64,000 nt of DNA from NCBI GenBank assembly GCA_002706765.1, contig PAJV01000050.1:1-64000 (forward strand). Direction: 5' to 3'. The notes beneath the pieces were generated by a model, which was not told where the DNA came from, searched no databases, and saw only the letters and a program-made list of their open reading frames with translations. The position numbers were made by a program, and so were the translations under genes. Source of the stretch: Gimesia sp. (GTDB lineage Bacteria; Planctomycetota; Planctomycetia; Planctomycetales; Planctomycetaceae). Of this stretch, positions 9,469 through 18,400 are shown piece after piece; positions within the stretch are counted from its first letter, which is position 1; the number at the start of each line of letters is the position of its first letter.

Positions 9469-10188
9469 CTACTCGAAAACGACCAATGTATTTTTCAAAA
9501 TGGTCTGTGCCATCTGATTGCCTTCTCGCCCAAACCAATTCACTTTCGTGAGATCCATATTTACGGTCTCGTTTGCTAGTCCAGACTTAATCACGTCACT
9601 GATTGAATTCAAAAAAGAATTTGCCTTAACATCACCGTGTTTCTGGACGAGTTGACCAAAGAATACACGGCAGAATTGCTCGAAGAGGTAGTTTCCGAAA
9701 TAGTGAATCATCAAGCCACCAAGCTTGTCACCGTGCATTTGGTCGGTCAGTGTCGTTTCAAGTTCTTCTGGTGATCTAGCATCTTTGCAAACTTCATCCA
9801 TCGTTTTTGACAGGGCATTCCTCGCATCTACCGAGTCGATGTCACCTTCACTTCCACCACACAGAGAGACGATTCCTAACAAAGTCTCAGTAACCGACTT
9901 GCCGATGAGATCCTGAAGACCGTTGTTTCGTAATGCAGTGTCGAGGCCATCACGAGCAACCGCTGAAACGAAACCGCCAAGGGACCGGGCGGCATTACGA
10001 GCGGTTTTACCGTTTCCAAGCTGCCCCCGGCCAGAAGACATGCGGTCTGAGCCACCATTCTCCGAGATATAGTCTCGAACAAGTTCACGAGCTTTGGTAG
10101 GCGTTGGAGCATGACCACCGTTACGAGTCACATCACTCTTGACGGTGCTCCAATTCGGCGGTGCGGAGTAGTCGGCTGATGTCCCCAT
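9469..10188 (-). CDS. qatB: QatB, unknown-function subunit of the Qat system
   Basis: 239 aa, second in the operon, between qatA (6 bases upstream) and qatC (5 bases downstream). The N-terminus is polar and disordered-looking (SAPPNWSTVKSDVTRNGG), then Gly- and Ala-rich helical segments. No catalytic motif is seen. The call rests on position between a KAP ATPase and a QueC-like protein, on size, and on this N-terminal style, which fits QatB. In the family its role is undefined; it may be the protein that QatC modifies (inference). Confidence 0.85.
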   Translation of the reverse strand: MGTSADYSAPPNWSTVKSDVTRNGGHAPTPTKARELVRDYISENGGSDRMSSGRGQLGNGKTARNAARSLGGFVSAVARDGLDTALRNNGLQDLIGKSVTETLLGIVSLCGGSEGDIDSVDARNALSKTMDEVCKDARSPEELETTLTDQMHGDKLGGLMIHYFGNYLFEQFCRVFFGQLVQKHGDVKANSFLNSISDVIKSGLANETVNMDLTKVNWFGREGNQMAQTILKNTLVVFE

Positions 10189-10194
10189 TTTTGA

Positions 10195-12153
10195 TCAACC
10201 CTTTTTCTTGTCGATTAAGGTGATCATCTTGCCTACCTGCGTATCGGTCTTCTTCAGAGATTCAATCAACTTGAGAAATGGCTTGGATACTTCAGGCTTA
10301 GCTTTGATCAGTGCAATGATGTCGCCGCCAACGGCAGGTGGGATAGCTGCTGGAGGTATCTCGCTGACCGTAGCAACCAGTTGGCTGACTGCACCGCTTA
10401 CATTTGCTTCGATGAGCGATCGAAGAGCATCATAAGCCGATTTTTCTGATGGATTATGTTTTGTGTTTCGATCCAACAAGTCATAGAGAATTTCAAGTTC
10501 AGTCTCATCAAACTCTCCTGCACTCTTGACAGCATCTACCCTCATAGCTGAGTTCTTACTGGTCAGCCCTTCGAGGACACGACGTACGATCTGCGGAACC
10601 AACGACATTCCAGTAATCGACGACTGCAAGCGGTCACGGGCTATCCAGAAGTAGTCCCGGAGGTCCACACCGGACAAAACTGGCTCCATCGAAAGCCAAC
10701 GTTTGAGTCTTGGATTTGACCAGTCTTCGGGGAGTGTCGGTTTATTCTTGTTCTCTTTGAATTCATCGGAAATGGCTTCTTCGAATTGTTCAATCTCTTT
10801 CGGCACTCCGTTTTGGGCCGCTTGCCACTCATAAAGCTCTCGGAATTTCTTGTCGTTCGAGTATTCAAGAATCATCAACTTTACAAGAATGCCGTCCTTG
10901 ATGTTCGTCAGATTGGCAACGCCTGCAAGTTTCTTTCGCAACACGAATGCATTCAGGAACCGTTTTACCTGCCTTGGATTCCCTTTCAGTCCTTCTGTGA
11001 TTAGCGGGGCTGCACTTGCTGAAAACGTGAGAGCACTTCCCAACCTTTCGGGAAGTTTTGCCCCTCCATTACCGTTCACGGCTTCCTTCACTGCTGAGTA
11101 CCCGAATACAGAATAGCGGTCCTCGGCTCGTTGAACATCACAGGCTGATACCGTCGAATTGAAAAGCTCTTCAGTTAGATGCGATTGGCAAAACAATAAC
11201 GCCATGTACGTCTCGATCTCGGTAGGCGAGAGCCGTGGAAGTCGGTATGGGTACTGAATCAGCTTTTCGAGATAGTCAGTGACAATAGTTGGAGCTTCGT
11301 CTTCGATCTCAACTTTGTCGTCGTGGTCTTTATATTTCCACGCTATGGCGTGCCGAACAATTCTTGGGTCAGCCCCGATGATAAATGCCGTATTCTCGAC
11401 GTTTAAAAAGAGTTTAATGGCTTCAAGATTCTCGATAATTCGCTCAGGAGAGCAACGGTCAAGATCATCGATCAGCACCACCAATGAATCGATGTCACTG
11501 TCTTTGAGAAGATGTCCAAACTTCTCACGAAAAGTCCGTACATCGAGTGGTCCTGCTTTCGAGGGATCATTTTTGATCAAATTCGCCCAATCAACTGACT
11601 CCCCGTCATTGTCGTCCCTCATTGATTCAGGCGTATCCTTGTCGGTATCCTCCCAATTCCAAGGAAGCGTTCCCCCAGCCGACGCTGCAATCGCAGGCAC
11701 GAGCGATGCTCCGCCTGTTGCATATGCTGCAATCGCTGGTAAAGCTACATGTTTAAGTCCAAGGTGGGCGACACGCATCCAGTTCACGCTCTTAAGTAGT
11801 GAAGCACATCGGTCCCGAACCTTTGGACCGAAGCGTTTGTGTTCACCGAGTGCTACCAATACTGAGCTAAGGATTGCCGACTTCGCATCGTCATACCCCT
11901 CGAAGAGCCATCCGTTGAAGTAAAGACAGGCAGTACGCTCGCATTGCTTGTGCTCCTGCGACCCATTCTCCCAGTTATCAGGATCGAATGACTCTTCTAG
12001 CATTTTCATGAGGCTCGTCTTGCCACCACCCCAGTCGGCAAACACACCGAGAGTGACAGGCAGAAGCTTGGGATCAGTTACAACAGATCGAATCAGGTCG
12101 GCGTGAACCCGGAAACCAAGCAAATCGAGTGATGTTTCGTTGTCAGTCCACAT
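10195..12153 (-). CDS. qatA: QatA, KAP-family P-loop ATPase
   Basis: 652 aa. The Walker A is ADWGGGKTS at residues 39-47 and the Walker B is VVLIDDLDRCSPER near 222-235, both in the spacing and wording of KAP NTPases. A hydrophobic, Ala/Gly-rich stretch (about residues 130-165) sits between them, where KAP proteins usually carry membrane helices, so membrane association is possible. RQVKRFLNAF near residue 400 is the KAP sensor-2-like segment. First gene of qatABCD on the minus strand; the promoter must lie in 12154-12494. Confidence 0.93.
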   Translation of the reverse strand: MWTDNETSLDLLGFRVHADLIRSVVTDPKLLPVTLGVFADWGGGKTSLMKMLEESFDPDNWENGSQEHKQCERTACLYFNGWLFEGYDDAKSAILSSVLVALGEHKRFGPKVRDRCASLLKSVNWMRVAHLGLKHVALPAIAAYATGGASLVPAIAASAGGTLPWNWEDTDKDTPESMRDDNDGESVDWANLIKNDPSKAGPLDVRTFREKFGHLLKDSDIDSLVVLIDDLDRCSPERIIENLEAIKLFLNVENTAFIIGADPRIVRHAIAWKYKDHDDKVEIEDEAPTIVTDYLEKLIQYPYRLPRLSPTEIETYMALLFCQSHLTEELFNSTVSACDVQRAEDRYSVFGYSAVKEAVNGNGGAKLPERLGSALTFSASAAPLITEGLKGNPRQVKRFLNAFVLRKKLAGVANLTNIKDGILVKLMILEYSNDKKFRELYEWQAAQNGVPKEIEQFEEAISDEFKENKNKPTLPEDWSNPRLKRWLSMEPVLSGVDLRDYFWIARDRLQSSITGMSLVPQIVRRVLEGLTSKNSAMRVDAVKSAGEFDETELEILYDLLDRNTKHNPSEKSAYDALRSLIEANVSGAVSQLVATVSEIPPAAIPPAVGGDIIALIKAKPEVSKPFLKLIESLKKTDTQVGKMITLIDKKKG

Positions 12154-12494
12154 GAAATTGTTTTCGCCACCTTCTTGCTAGTTCATTGCTTTCGTCGTCT
12201 GCCTACTTGTTCACGCTCGGTACTGTACATCACATTCCAGATATAGTCAACGCACTACATTGTAAGTTAGAAGTCAAGAATGGCCTCGTTCCTCTCATCA
12301 TAGAACAATTCACTCAAAAGAGAGATACTAAGCAGTGGCTATGTTTAGTGACAATTGGAACTTCGCTAAAGAAAGAACGGCTTGTAGGCATTCACCTTCC
12401 ACAAAGGAAAAGACGATTCTTCAATTGTGCCAAAGGGGCGAAAGCTGAGTATGGATAACGAATACTTTGAGTGACATCTTCGCTACAACATACA
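12154..12494. other. Upstream region of qatA, no gene seen
   Basis: This gap separates the start of qatA from the end of the upstream minus-strand nuclease gene. A 90-codon open frame on the plus strand starts with TTG, has no ribosome site and resembles no family. The qat promoter should be here, but I could not fix -35 and -10 boxes with confidence. Confidence 0.4.
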
Positions 12495-13298
12495 TCAAAA
12501 TAAGATATACTTCTCTTTGAACAAGATGAATTGCTGAAGAAGTAGTTGATTGTCGTTTTGGAAAGACGAAATGAGCCGCTCAACTACGTCTTCCAAGTAG
12601 GCAACCTTGACCTTTGCCTTCTGTTCGTCCCGCAAAATCTCATTGATGACCGGAATATCTTTTTGGAACAGTTCATTTCTCCTCGGCACAAGCAAACAAA
12701 AAACGTCAGACGACTCTGGAGAGAGAAACGATAAGTACCTGAAGAGTTGGTAGTACTGTTTGAATTTTCTGAATGTGAGGTGATCATTTCGAACAATGCT
12801 TTCAAGTTGTGGGGAATGCTTCTGAAAGATTCTGGCGTAGTCTACCTTCTTGCTGTTTGCTGCCCCAAACCCACGTTCTTTCAGTTTGACTTCGACAAAC
12901 ACTCTTCGTCCCGACGCACCTACCAAGAGTATATCTACATTAGTTTGATCGGGCATGACATACTCAAACTGAGAATTCTGAATCGGTTCGTCTTCAATCC
13001 TCAGAGCTTGAAGAAAAGGAGAATACCATTCAGCGACGTGGAATGGGAAAAAAAGATTGACCCCCATCGCTTGAGACGAGTTGAGATGCGGTAAATCTTC
13101 AATATTGAATGTGAATTGTCCAGATTCAAACCGACACTTAAACTCTTGTCGATACGGTTTCAAAAGATTCAAATAGCGTTGCTCAACAGGAAGGATGTGC
13201 TCATACTCACGATTTCTCCAGACACCATTTTCCACAACCTTGAGTTTTTCTCGTTTATATTTGGCAACATGCATTTTTAACTCGTCATCGTATGTCAC
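12495..13298 (-). CDS. PD-(D/E)XK nuclease-like protein (PGN_0703-type restriction endonuclease)
   Basis: 267 aa. The segment HLNSSQAMGVNLFFPF (residues 71-86) and the following core E112, D122 (VDILLVG) and E136-V-K138 (FVEVKLKE) fit a PD-(D/E)XK fold of the PGN_0703 type of putative restriction enzymes. All three acidic positions and the lysine are present, so it is probably catalytic. It lies just upstream of the qat operon on the same strand, with a gap of 341 bp, so it is likely an independent gene and not a Qat part. No partner methylase is next to it. The family name is from memory of its motif and less sure than the fold. Confidence 0.7.
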   Translation of the reverse strand: MTYDDELKMHVAKYKREKLKVVENGVWRNREYEHILPVEQRYLNLLKPYRQEFKCRFESGQFTFNIEDLPHLNSSQAMGVNLFFPFHVAEWYSPFLQALRIEDEPIQNSQFEYVMPDQTNVDILLVGASGRRVFVEVKLKERGFGAANSKKVDYARIFQKHSPQLESIVRNDHLTFRKFKQYYQLFRYLSFLSPESSDVFCLLVPRRNELFQKDIPVINEILRDEQKAKVKVAYLEDVVERLISSFQNDNQLLLQQFILFKEKYILF

Positions 13299-13344
13299 TC
13301 TATTAATTTCCTTTTAAAATTGATCAATCTACCATATATTTAAC

Positions 13345-13464
13345 ATGCCTAAACTGCAAAGGACTTATTCCTCCATCCACCGGCGAGAACTTGTATCTGG
13401 AATGGATGTGGATGACCTGAAGGAACTGGCTCAGTGGGTTGGACAGATACGTCATCGAGGCTGA
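13345..13464 (+). CDS. Possible 39-aa open frame, unknown
   Basis: ATG at 13345 to TGA at 13464. The product has a basic N-terminus and a helical end (MDVDDLKELAQWVGQ). No good ribosome site precedes it. It could be the surviving end of a larger lost gene or a chance frame. Confidence 0.25.
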   Translation: MPKLQRTYSSIHRRELVSGMDVDDLKELAQWVGQIRHRG

Positions 13465-13510
13465 ATGTCATAGCATCACCGAAACATTGTCCTCGTCCAA
13501 AGCAGAGTTT

Positions 13511-13879
13511 TCAGATTCGTGACCTTGTATGCCAATAAGCCCACAGCACAAACACCCCTTGCAACGGCAGTCGCAACAGGTGAATGATCGGTGAAGCCGG
13601 AAGAATATCCTGATTCTGGTAGAGATATACGTTGGCAGGAAACACGGCAACCAACAGGGCAATAATTCCCCACGCTGCTAGATGTGAATATTTCAGGATC
13701 AACAACAGAATCCCCAGTAGAATCTCACAAACGCCACTGATCAGTACCAGTTCTTTATGGAACGGGAGATAGGGCGGCATAATTTTCAGATAGAAGACTG
13801 GATTCACGAAGTGCATCGTGCCTGCCCCGATCATGAAGATCGCCAGCAGATATTTTGAGGTTGTTTTTAACCGACTCAT
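13511..13879 (-). CDS. DoxX-family small membrane protein
   Basis: 122 aa with four predicted membrane helices and the DoxX-like start KYLLAIFMIGAGTMHFVNP. The motif GVCEILLGILLL in the second helix is also typical. DoxX proteins take part in redox and sulfur-related membrane processes, mostly not well defined. The gene overlaps the DsbA-type gene upstream by four bases (ATGA at 13876-13879), so the two are translated together. It is followed by non-coding DNA with no clear terminator. It is unlike the surrounding defence genes and is probably cargo. Confidence 0.88.
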   Translation of the reverse strand: MSRLKTTSKYLLAIFMIGAGTMHFVNPVFYLKIMPPYLPFHKELVLISGVCEILLGILLLILKYSHLAAWGIIALLVAVFPANVYLYQNQDILPASPIIHLLRLPLQGVFVLWAYWHTRSRI

Positions 13880-14502
13880 GTTTGAACCTGCTTAAACGCC
13901 TCAACGAACGTTTCTGAATCCTGTGCCCCAGCCAATGTCAACTTCTGGTTGATAATAAAGAAAGGAACTCCATCAACTCCAAACTGCTGAGACATTTCTC
14001 TGGATTTTGCGATGAGATCCAGTCCTTCATCACTGTCCAGCATTGTTTCCACAGCCTGTCGGTCCAGACCTGCTTCAGTAACTACTTCAATGAGCGTCTG
14101 GTGATTACCAACATCCTGACCTTCCGTAAAATAAGCACGGAACAGTGCCTCAACGACTGCATCCTGACAGCCATACTGATCAGCAAACCATATGAGCCGA
14201 TGGGCATCAATAGTATTTGGTGTTCGATCATTTTTGTCGAAGGCGAAATGAATTCCTTCAGATTCACCAACGGCACTAACTTTGGCATCCAGCTCCATTG
14301 ACCGTTCCCAGCTACCAAACTTTCTGGTGCGATATTCACGCCGACTGATCCCTTCCTTTGGCATCGTTGGGTTCAATTGAAATGGATGCCATCGCACGCT
14401 GACTTGCACATCCGTAGCAGCAATCGCTTTCTCAAGTCGCCGTTTACCAATATAGCACCACGGACAAATTACATCTGAAATCACATCGACTGACACTTCC
14501 AT
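13876..14502 (-). CDS. DsbA-family (FrnE-like) thiol oxidoreductase
   Basis: 208 aa with the thioredoxin-fold active site C13-P-W-C16 (SDVICPWCYIGKR) and the C-terminal cis-Pro region VDGVPFFIINQ. There is no signal peptide, so it is cytoplasmic, as in FrnE and 2-hydroxychromene-2-carboxylate isomerase relatives. The helical insert (RTPNTIDAHRLIWFAD) fits FrnE-like proteins. Likely role: disulfide exchange under oxidative stress, with the DoxX protein as partner. First gene of a two-gene minus-strand unit. Confidence 0.9.
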   Translation of the reverse strand: MEVSVDVISDVICPWCYIGKRRLEKAIAATDVQVSVRWHPFQLNPTMPKEGISRREYRTRKFGSWERSMELDAKVSAVGESEGIHFAFDKNDRTPNTIDAHRLIWFADQYGCQDAVVEALFRAYFTEGQDVGNHQTLIEVVTEAGLDRQAVETMLDSDEGLDLIAKSREMSQQFGVDGVPFFIINQKLTLAGAQDSETFVEAFKQVQT

Positions 14503-14552
14503 TTCATCTCACTTATGTTCTATACAAATCGATTTGGTTTATCTTAACCAGC

Positions 14553-15251
14553 TCAGATTGTCTTTGAAAAATGCATTCGCAACTTCTCCAATGCTTCTTC
14601 TGGCATCCCCTGCCCCAAGTACATCCAGCCATGGAAGACAGGAATATCAACTTCAGCAATCTGTCTCAATTCGCCAAAAGTCACTGGACCTATTGTATCA
14701 CGATCAACACCGATCTCTTTCAACAGTAACCTGAACGGATTTGTTCGCTCCTGTTCTGGTTCGGGATTGGTTCTTTTGGGACCACTCTTCTTCTTTGGCC
14801 CTTTCTTCTGATTTGATACTTTCTCTGGTTTTTTGGTGTTTGTAACCGTCTGTTTTTTCACAATATTATGTTGTGACTTTCTGGGTATCTTTGCTTCCTT
14901 AGTTTTTATACTTTTCTTTTTTACGGAAGCCTGCTTTCTTGGTTGCGGTGCTTCAGTTGATTCGGCCTCTCGCAACCAATCCTGAACAGCCTCAGCTCTA
15001 TAACGAACTGACTGACCAATTCGAACACATGGTATCACTCCCTCAACAGTCATTTTGTGGAGATGTCGATCTGAAATCGCTAGACGTTCCGCTACTTCCT
15101 TTGCTCGCAACAGAAAACGGTCATCTGAATCAGAATCTTGCTCTGAGGTTATTGGATTTACAAGAAGTCCCCTGCTCTGTAAGTCACTGACCACTTCCTG
15201 TACGACAATTTTTACTAATCCATGGATGGCTTTTTCGAGATCGTTGGGCAT
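14553..15251 (-). CDS. Excisionase-like HTH protein with a long basic linker
   Basis: 232 aa. Residues 46-95 form a winged HTH of the MerR/excisionase type (LLRAKEVAERLAISDRHLHK, then VRYRAEAVQDWL). Residues about 103-170 are a Lys-rich low-complexity linker, and the C-terminal 60 residues form a separate helical domain (PVTFGELRQIAEVD). Excisionase-like proteins bend DNA or act as repressors on mobile elements; this one is far from the recombinase and longer than a typical Xis, so a regulatory role is as likely. It is divergent from the giant helicase gene and could control it (inference). No partner gene is on its strand within 50 bp. Confidence 0.72.
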   Translation of the reverse strand: MPNDLEKAIHGLVKIVVQEVVSDLQSRGLLVNPITSEQDSDSDDRFLLRAKEVAERLAISDRHLHKMTVEGVIPCVRIGQSVRYRAEAVQDWLREAESTEAPQPRKQASVKKKSIKTKEAKIPRKSQHNIVKKQTVTNTKKPEKVSNQKKGPKKKSGPKRTNPEPEQERTNPFRLLLKEIGVDRDTIGPVTFGELRQIAEVDIPVFHGWMYLGQGMPEEALEKLRMHFSKTI

Positions 15252-15480
15252 GACAGTGTCGTTGTTAAAAGAAATAAATTGTATTCCACCATTTAATCAA
15301 GGTGAGTGATTCCAAGGAAAATGCCATTTCAACCCGACGCATTTAACGGAACCCCGACTATTGAACGTAGTTTCACCACATGGTACTCTGGGAAATAAAT
15401 ATAGCTCCCATTTTGAGATAATTTAATTCCGGAAACCCGTGTGTAGTAGTTGTATAAATAAGTTGAAGAAGCAATATCTA

Positions 15481-18400
15481 ATGAGCAGTACATCAAATGA
15501 TCAAGAGTCAGTATTAAGCAGCCTTGAAGCCAGTAGAAAAAAACTACTGGATATGTCAAAACGAAATAAACTATTGAAATTTGATCTGGAATCAAAGAGA
15601 TCAAAAAAGATGGTTAGAATCATTGACTATCCACTATCGCTTCTCGCTGAGTGTCTTGTAGATATTGAAAAGAAATATTTCTTTGAACCAATCGATGAAC
15701 CGGATGAGCGGGAATATTTACAAATTAAAGATTCAGAAGGTAATAACTTCAAAAAGAAACCCGATCCAGAAGCATGGGCAAAACATCTGGGGATCAATAC
15801 TTCTTTTAATCTGCCACTTACTTCTGGAGATGAACAACCCAAATATCTACTGAAGTCTCTTCATTATCCGAGTGAGTTGGAGAAAATACTTCACGGTATT
15901 AGTAAGGATCAGATTAACGGTATTCAAGAGAAAGGAGTTAATAGCCTTTATCTTGCCTGTGGGTTTTTAAAATATTATGAAAGCGAATCAAGTGATTTAG
16001 CTATGTATGCTCCGCTTTATTTGATTCCCATAACACTTACACGTGATACTCTTGATAAAAAAACTCAGACCTATAAATACAGTTTGACATGGACCAATGA
16101 CGATATTCACTCAAATGTAAGTCTTCAAGAAAAAATCAGGCTAGAATTTAATTTACAGATACCTGATACCGATGAAATGTCAGCGAAGGAGTACATCGAA
16201 GCGATAGCAGGATTGTTAGGCCAACACTCAAAGAATCCAGTCCTCAAAAGATGGGAAGTCATCAACTGTGCTACGCTTGCCTTTTTTGATTTTACAAGAA
16301 TCGCAATGTATCAAGATCTTGATCCAAGTCGTTGGCCAGCCAATAGTCCAATTCAAGAACATCCCATTATTCAGCGTTTTTTCTCCTCATCGGAATTAGA
16401 AGAAGGGATAGTTGGATTTCAGTCTGAACATAATATTGATCAAATCAAAGATATACATGAGAAGTTCCCATTAATAGATGATGCTGATTCCTCTCAACAC
16501 AGTGCTTTGGTAGACGTTTTGGATCGAAAAAATCTAGTAATTGAGGGACCACCGGGTACTGGTAAATCGCAAACGATTACTAATATTATTGCTGCTGCTC
16601 TCTCGCAAGGGCAGAAGGTGCTATTTGTTTCCGCCAAGCAAGCTGCTTTAGATGTGGTTTTGAATCGCTTGAATAGGGCTGGACTCGGTAGTTTTTGTCT
16701 AGCTTTACATACCAACAACCTCCAAAAAGGAGAGATTCATAAATCAATCAAGCAAAGGCTAGATGAAAACTTTCGGCGACCAACTGAATTGAATTCGGAT
16801 ATCTCTCGTCTTGAAGATCATAAAGCAAAACTGCTTGAATACGCTGAGGTCATCAATACAAATTGGAAATCGACAGAACTTACCCCACACAAAATATTAA
16901 GTAAAGCAACATATCTTCGGGTTAAACTAAATGTAGATCCAGAATCTCTTCATCCGAAAGGGCACGATGGCTCTGTCCTTACTCCTCAAAATCGTAATGC
17001 TATTATTGATGCTGCACATGAAATTGTGATCCATTATCAAGAGCTTAAAAATGAAATGGGGGATTCCAAACCGTTATATGAGCATCCTTGGTACGGAGTA
17101 AAACGAACTAAGATAATCCCCAAAGATGCGAGGTTAATACTTAGTTTTCTTGAAGAGCATAATTCTAACTTAATTCAACTCAAAACGATTGCAGATGAGT
17201 TTGAACAATACCTAGGTACTGAATTAGGAAATATTTCATCCTATTTTCTGGCAGAACAAGCCCATGTTGAATTAAGGAGTCTCCCTAGTGATATCGATGA
17301 TGAATTACTCTCTGTTGCAAAAGAGATGACCACAGAGAGGATAAAAGTACTAGGACGCTACATTGAATTGAACTCAAAGATGAAAGAGAAACTTAATCAG
17401 CTATCAGTAAAACTTAAACATCGTGATAATTCCCATCATGAATACATCAAAAAATTCGAAAGGCTCATCGAAAATCTACTAGAGATCGGGATTGAGAAAG
17501 GCACATCATTATCAGAGTTGGATTCCACTGGTCAGTTGGTGACACAGGTGTATGACGAATTGCATATATTATTGGAACCCTTGATTCAAGTTAAAGATCA
17601 GCTAGGTGATAAATCTAATAATTTCTTAGAGCCTTCAATGAATGGATTAAAAGAAATAAAAGAGTTGATCAATGCAGCATATAAATTACCTTCTGATCTA
17701 TGGGATTGGCGAGATCCAAGTATGGAAGGCATTGAGGCAAATAAACTAATCCCCGAAATCAAAGTCATAATCTATGATTTATCTAAGAAAAAAGAAGCTC
17801 TCAAACAGTACTTTAATGTTGAAAACCATCTAAGCATAAAAGAACTGTCCGATTTAAGATTATATTTTCTTGAGAACCACAACAAGAAATTTAAATGGCT
17901 ATCGACTAGTTGGTGGAAGCATAAAAAACAATTGAAACAAATCTCATCTCGATCATGCGATGTTTCAATCTTGTATAAAAAAATCAAATATTTAATCGAA
18001 TTCAAAAAAGAGAATGAATCGTTCGAATCTAATGAAAGATATAGAAGGTTATTAGGTAAACACTTTAATGGGCTAGAAACACCAATCGAAAAGATTGAGC
18101 ATCTTAAGAATTGGTATTTCGAAATCAGACAACGTTATGGAAAGAGTCTTGGTGCACGAAAGATCTTTGGTGATTTAATAATAAGTCTTCCCTGTGAAAC
18201 ACTGGAATTATTGGTTTCGTTAAAAAGTGATGGATATGAGGAGCGGGTCGATCAACTAATTAACGGAATTGAAGGGATAAAAAAGACTTTCCCGAAAATT
18301 GGCGGGATGCGTGAGTCAAGTATGCTGCTGGAGAATGATAAAAGCGTATTTGAGGATCTACTTAAAATATTGAATCGATATTATAAGAATCATGATGAAT

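Noticed and set aside
12186-12458. 90-codon plus-strand frame upstream of qatA
   Set aside because: TTG start, no ribosome site, no family likeness, and it lies in the expected promoter region.
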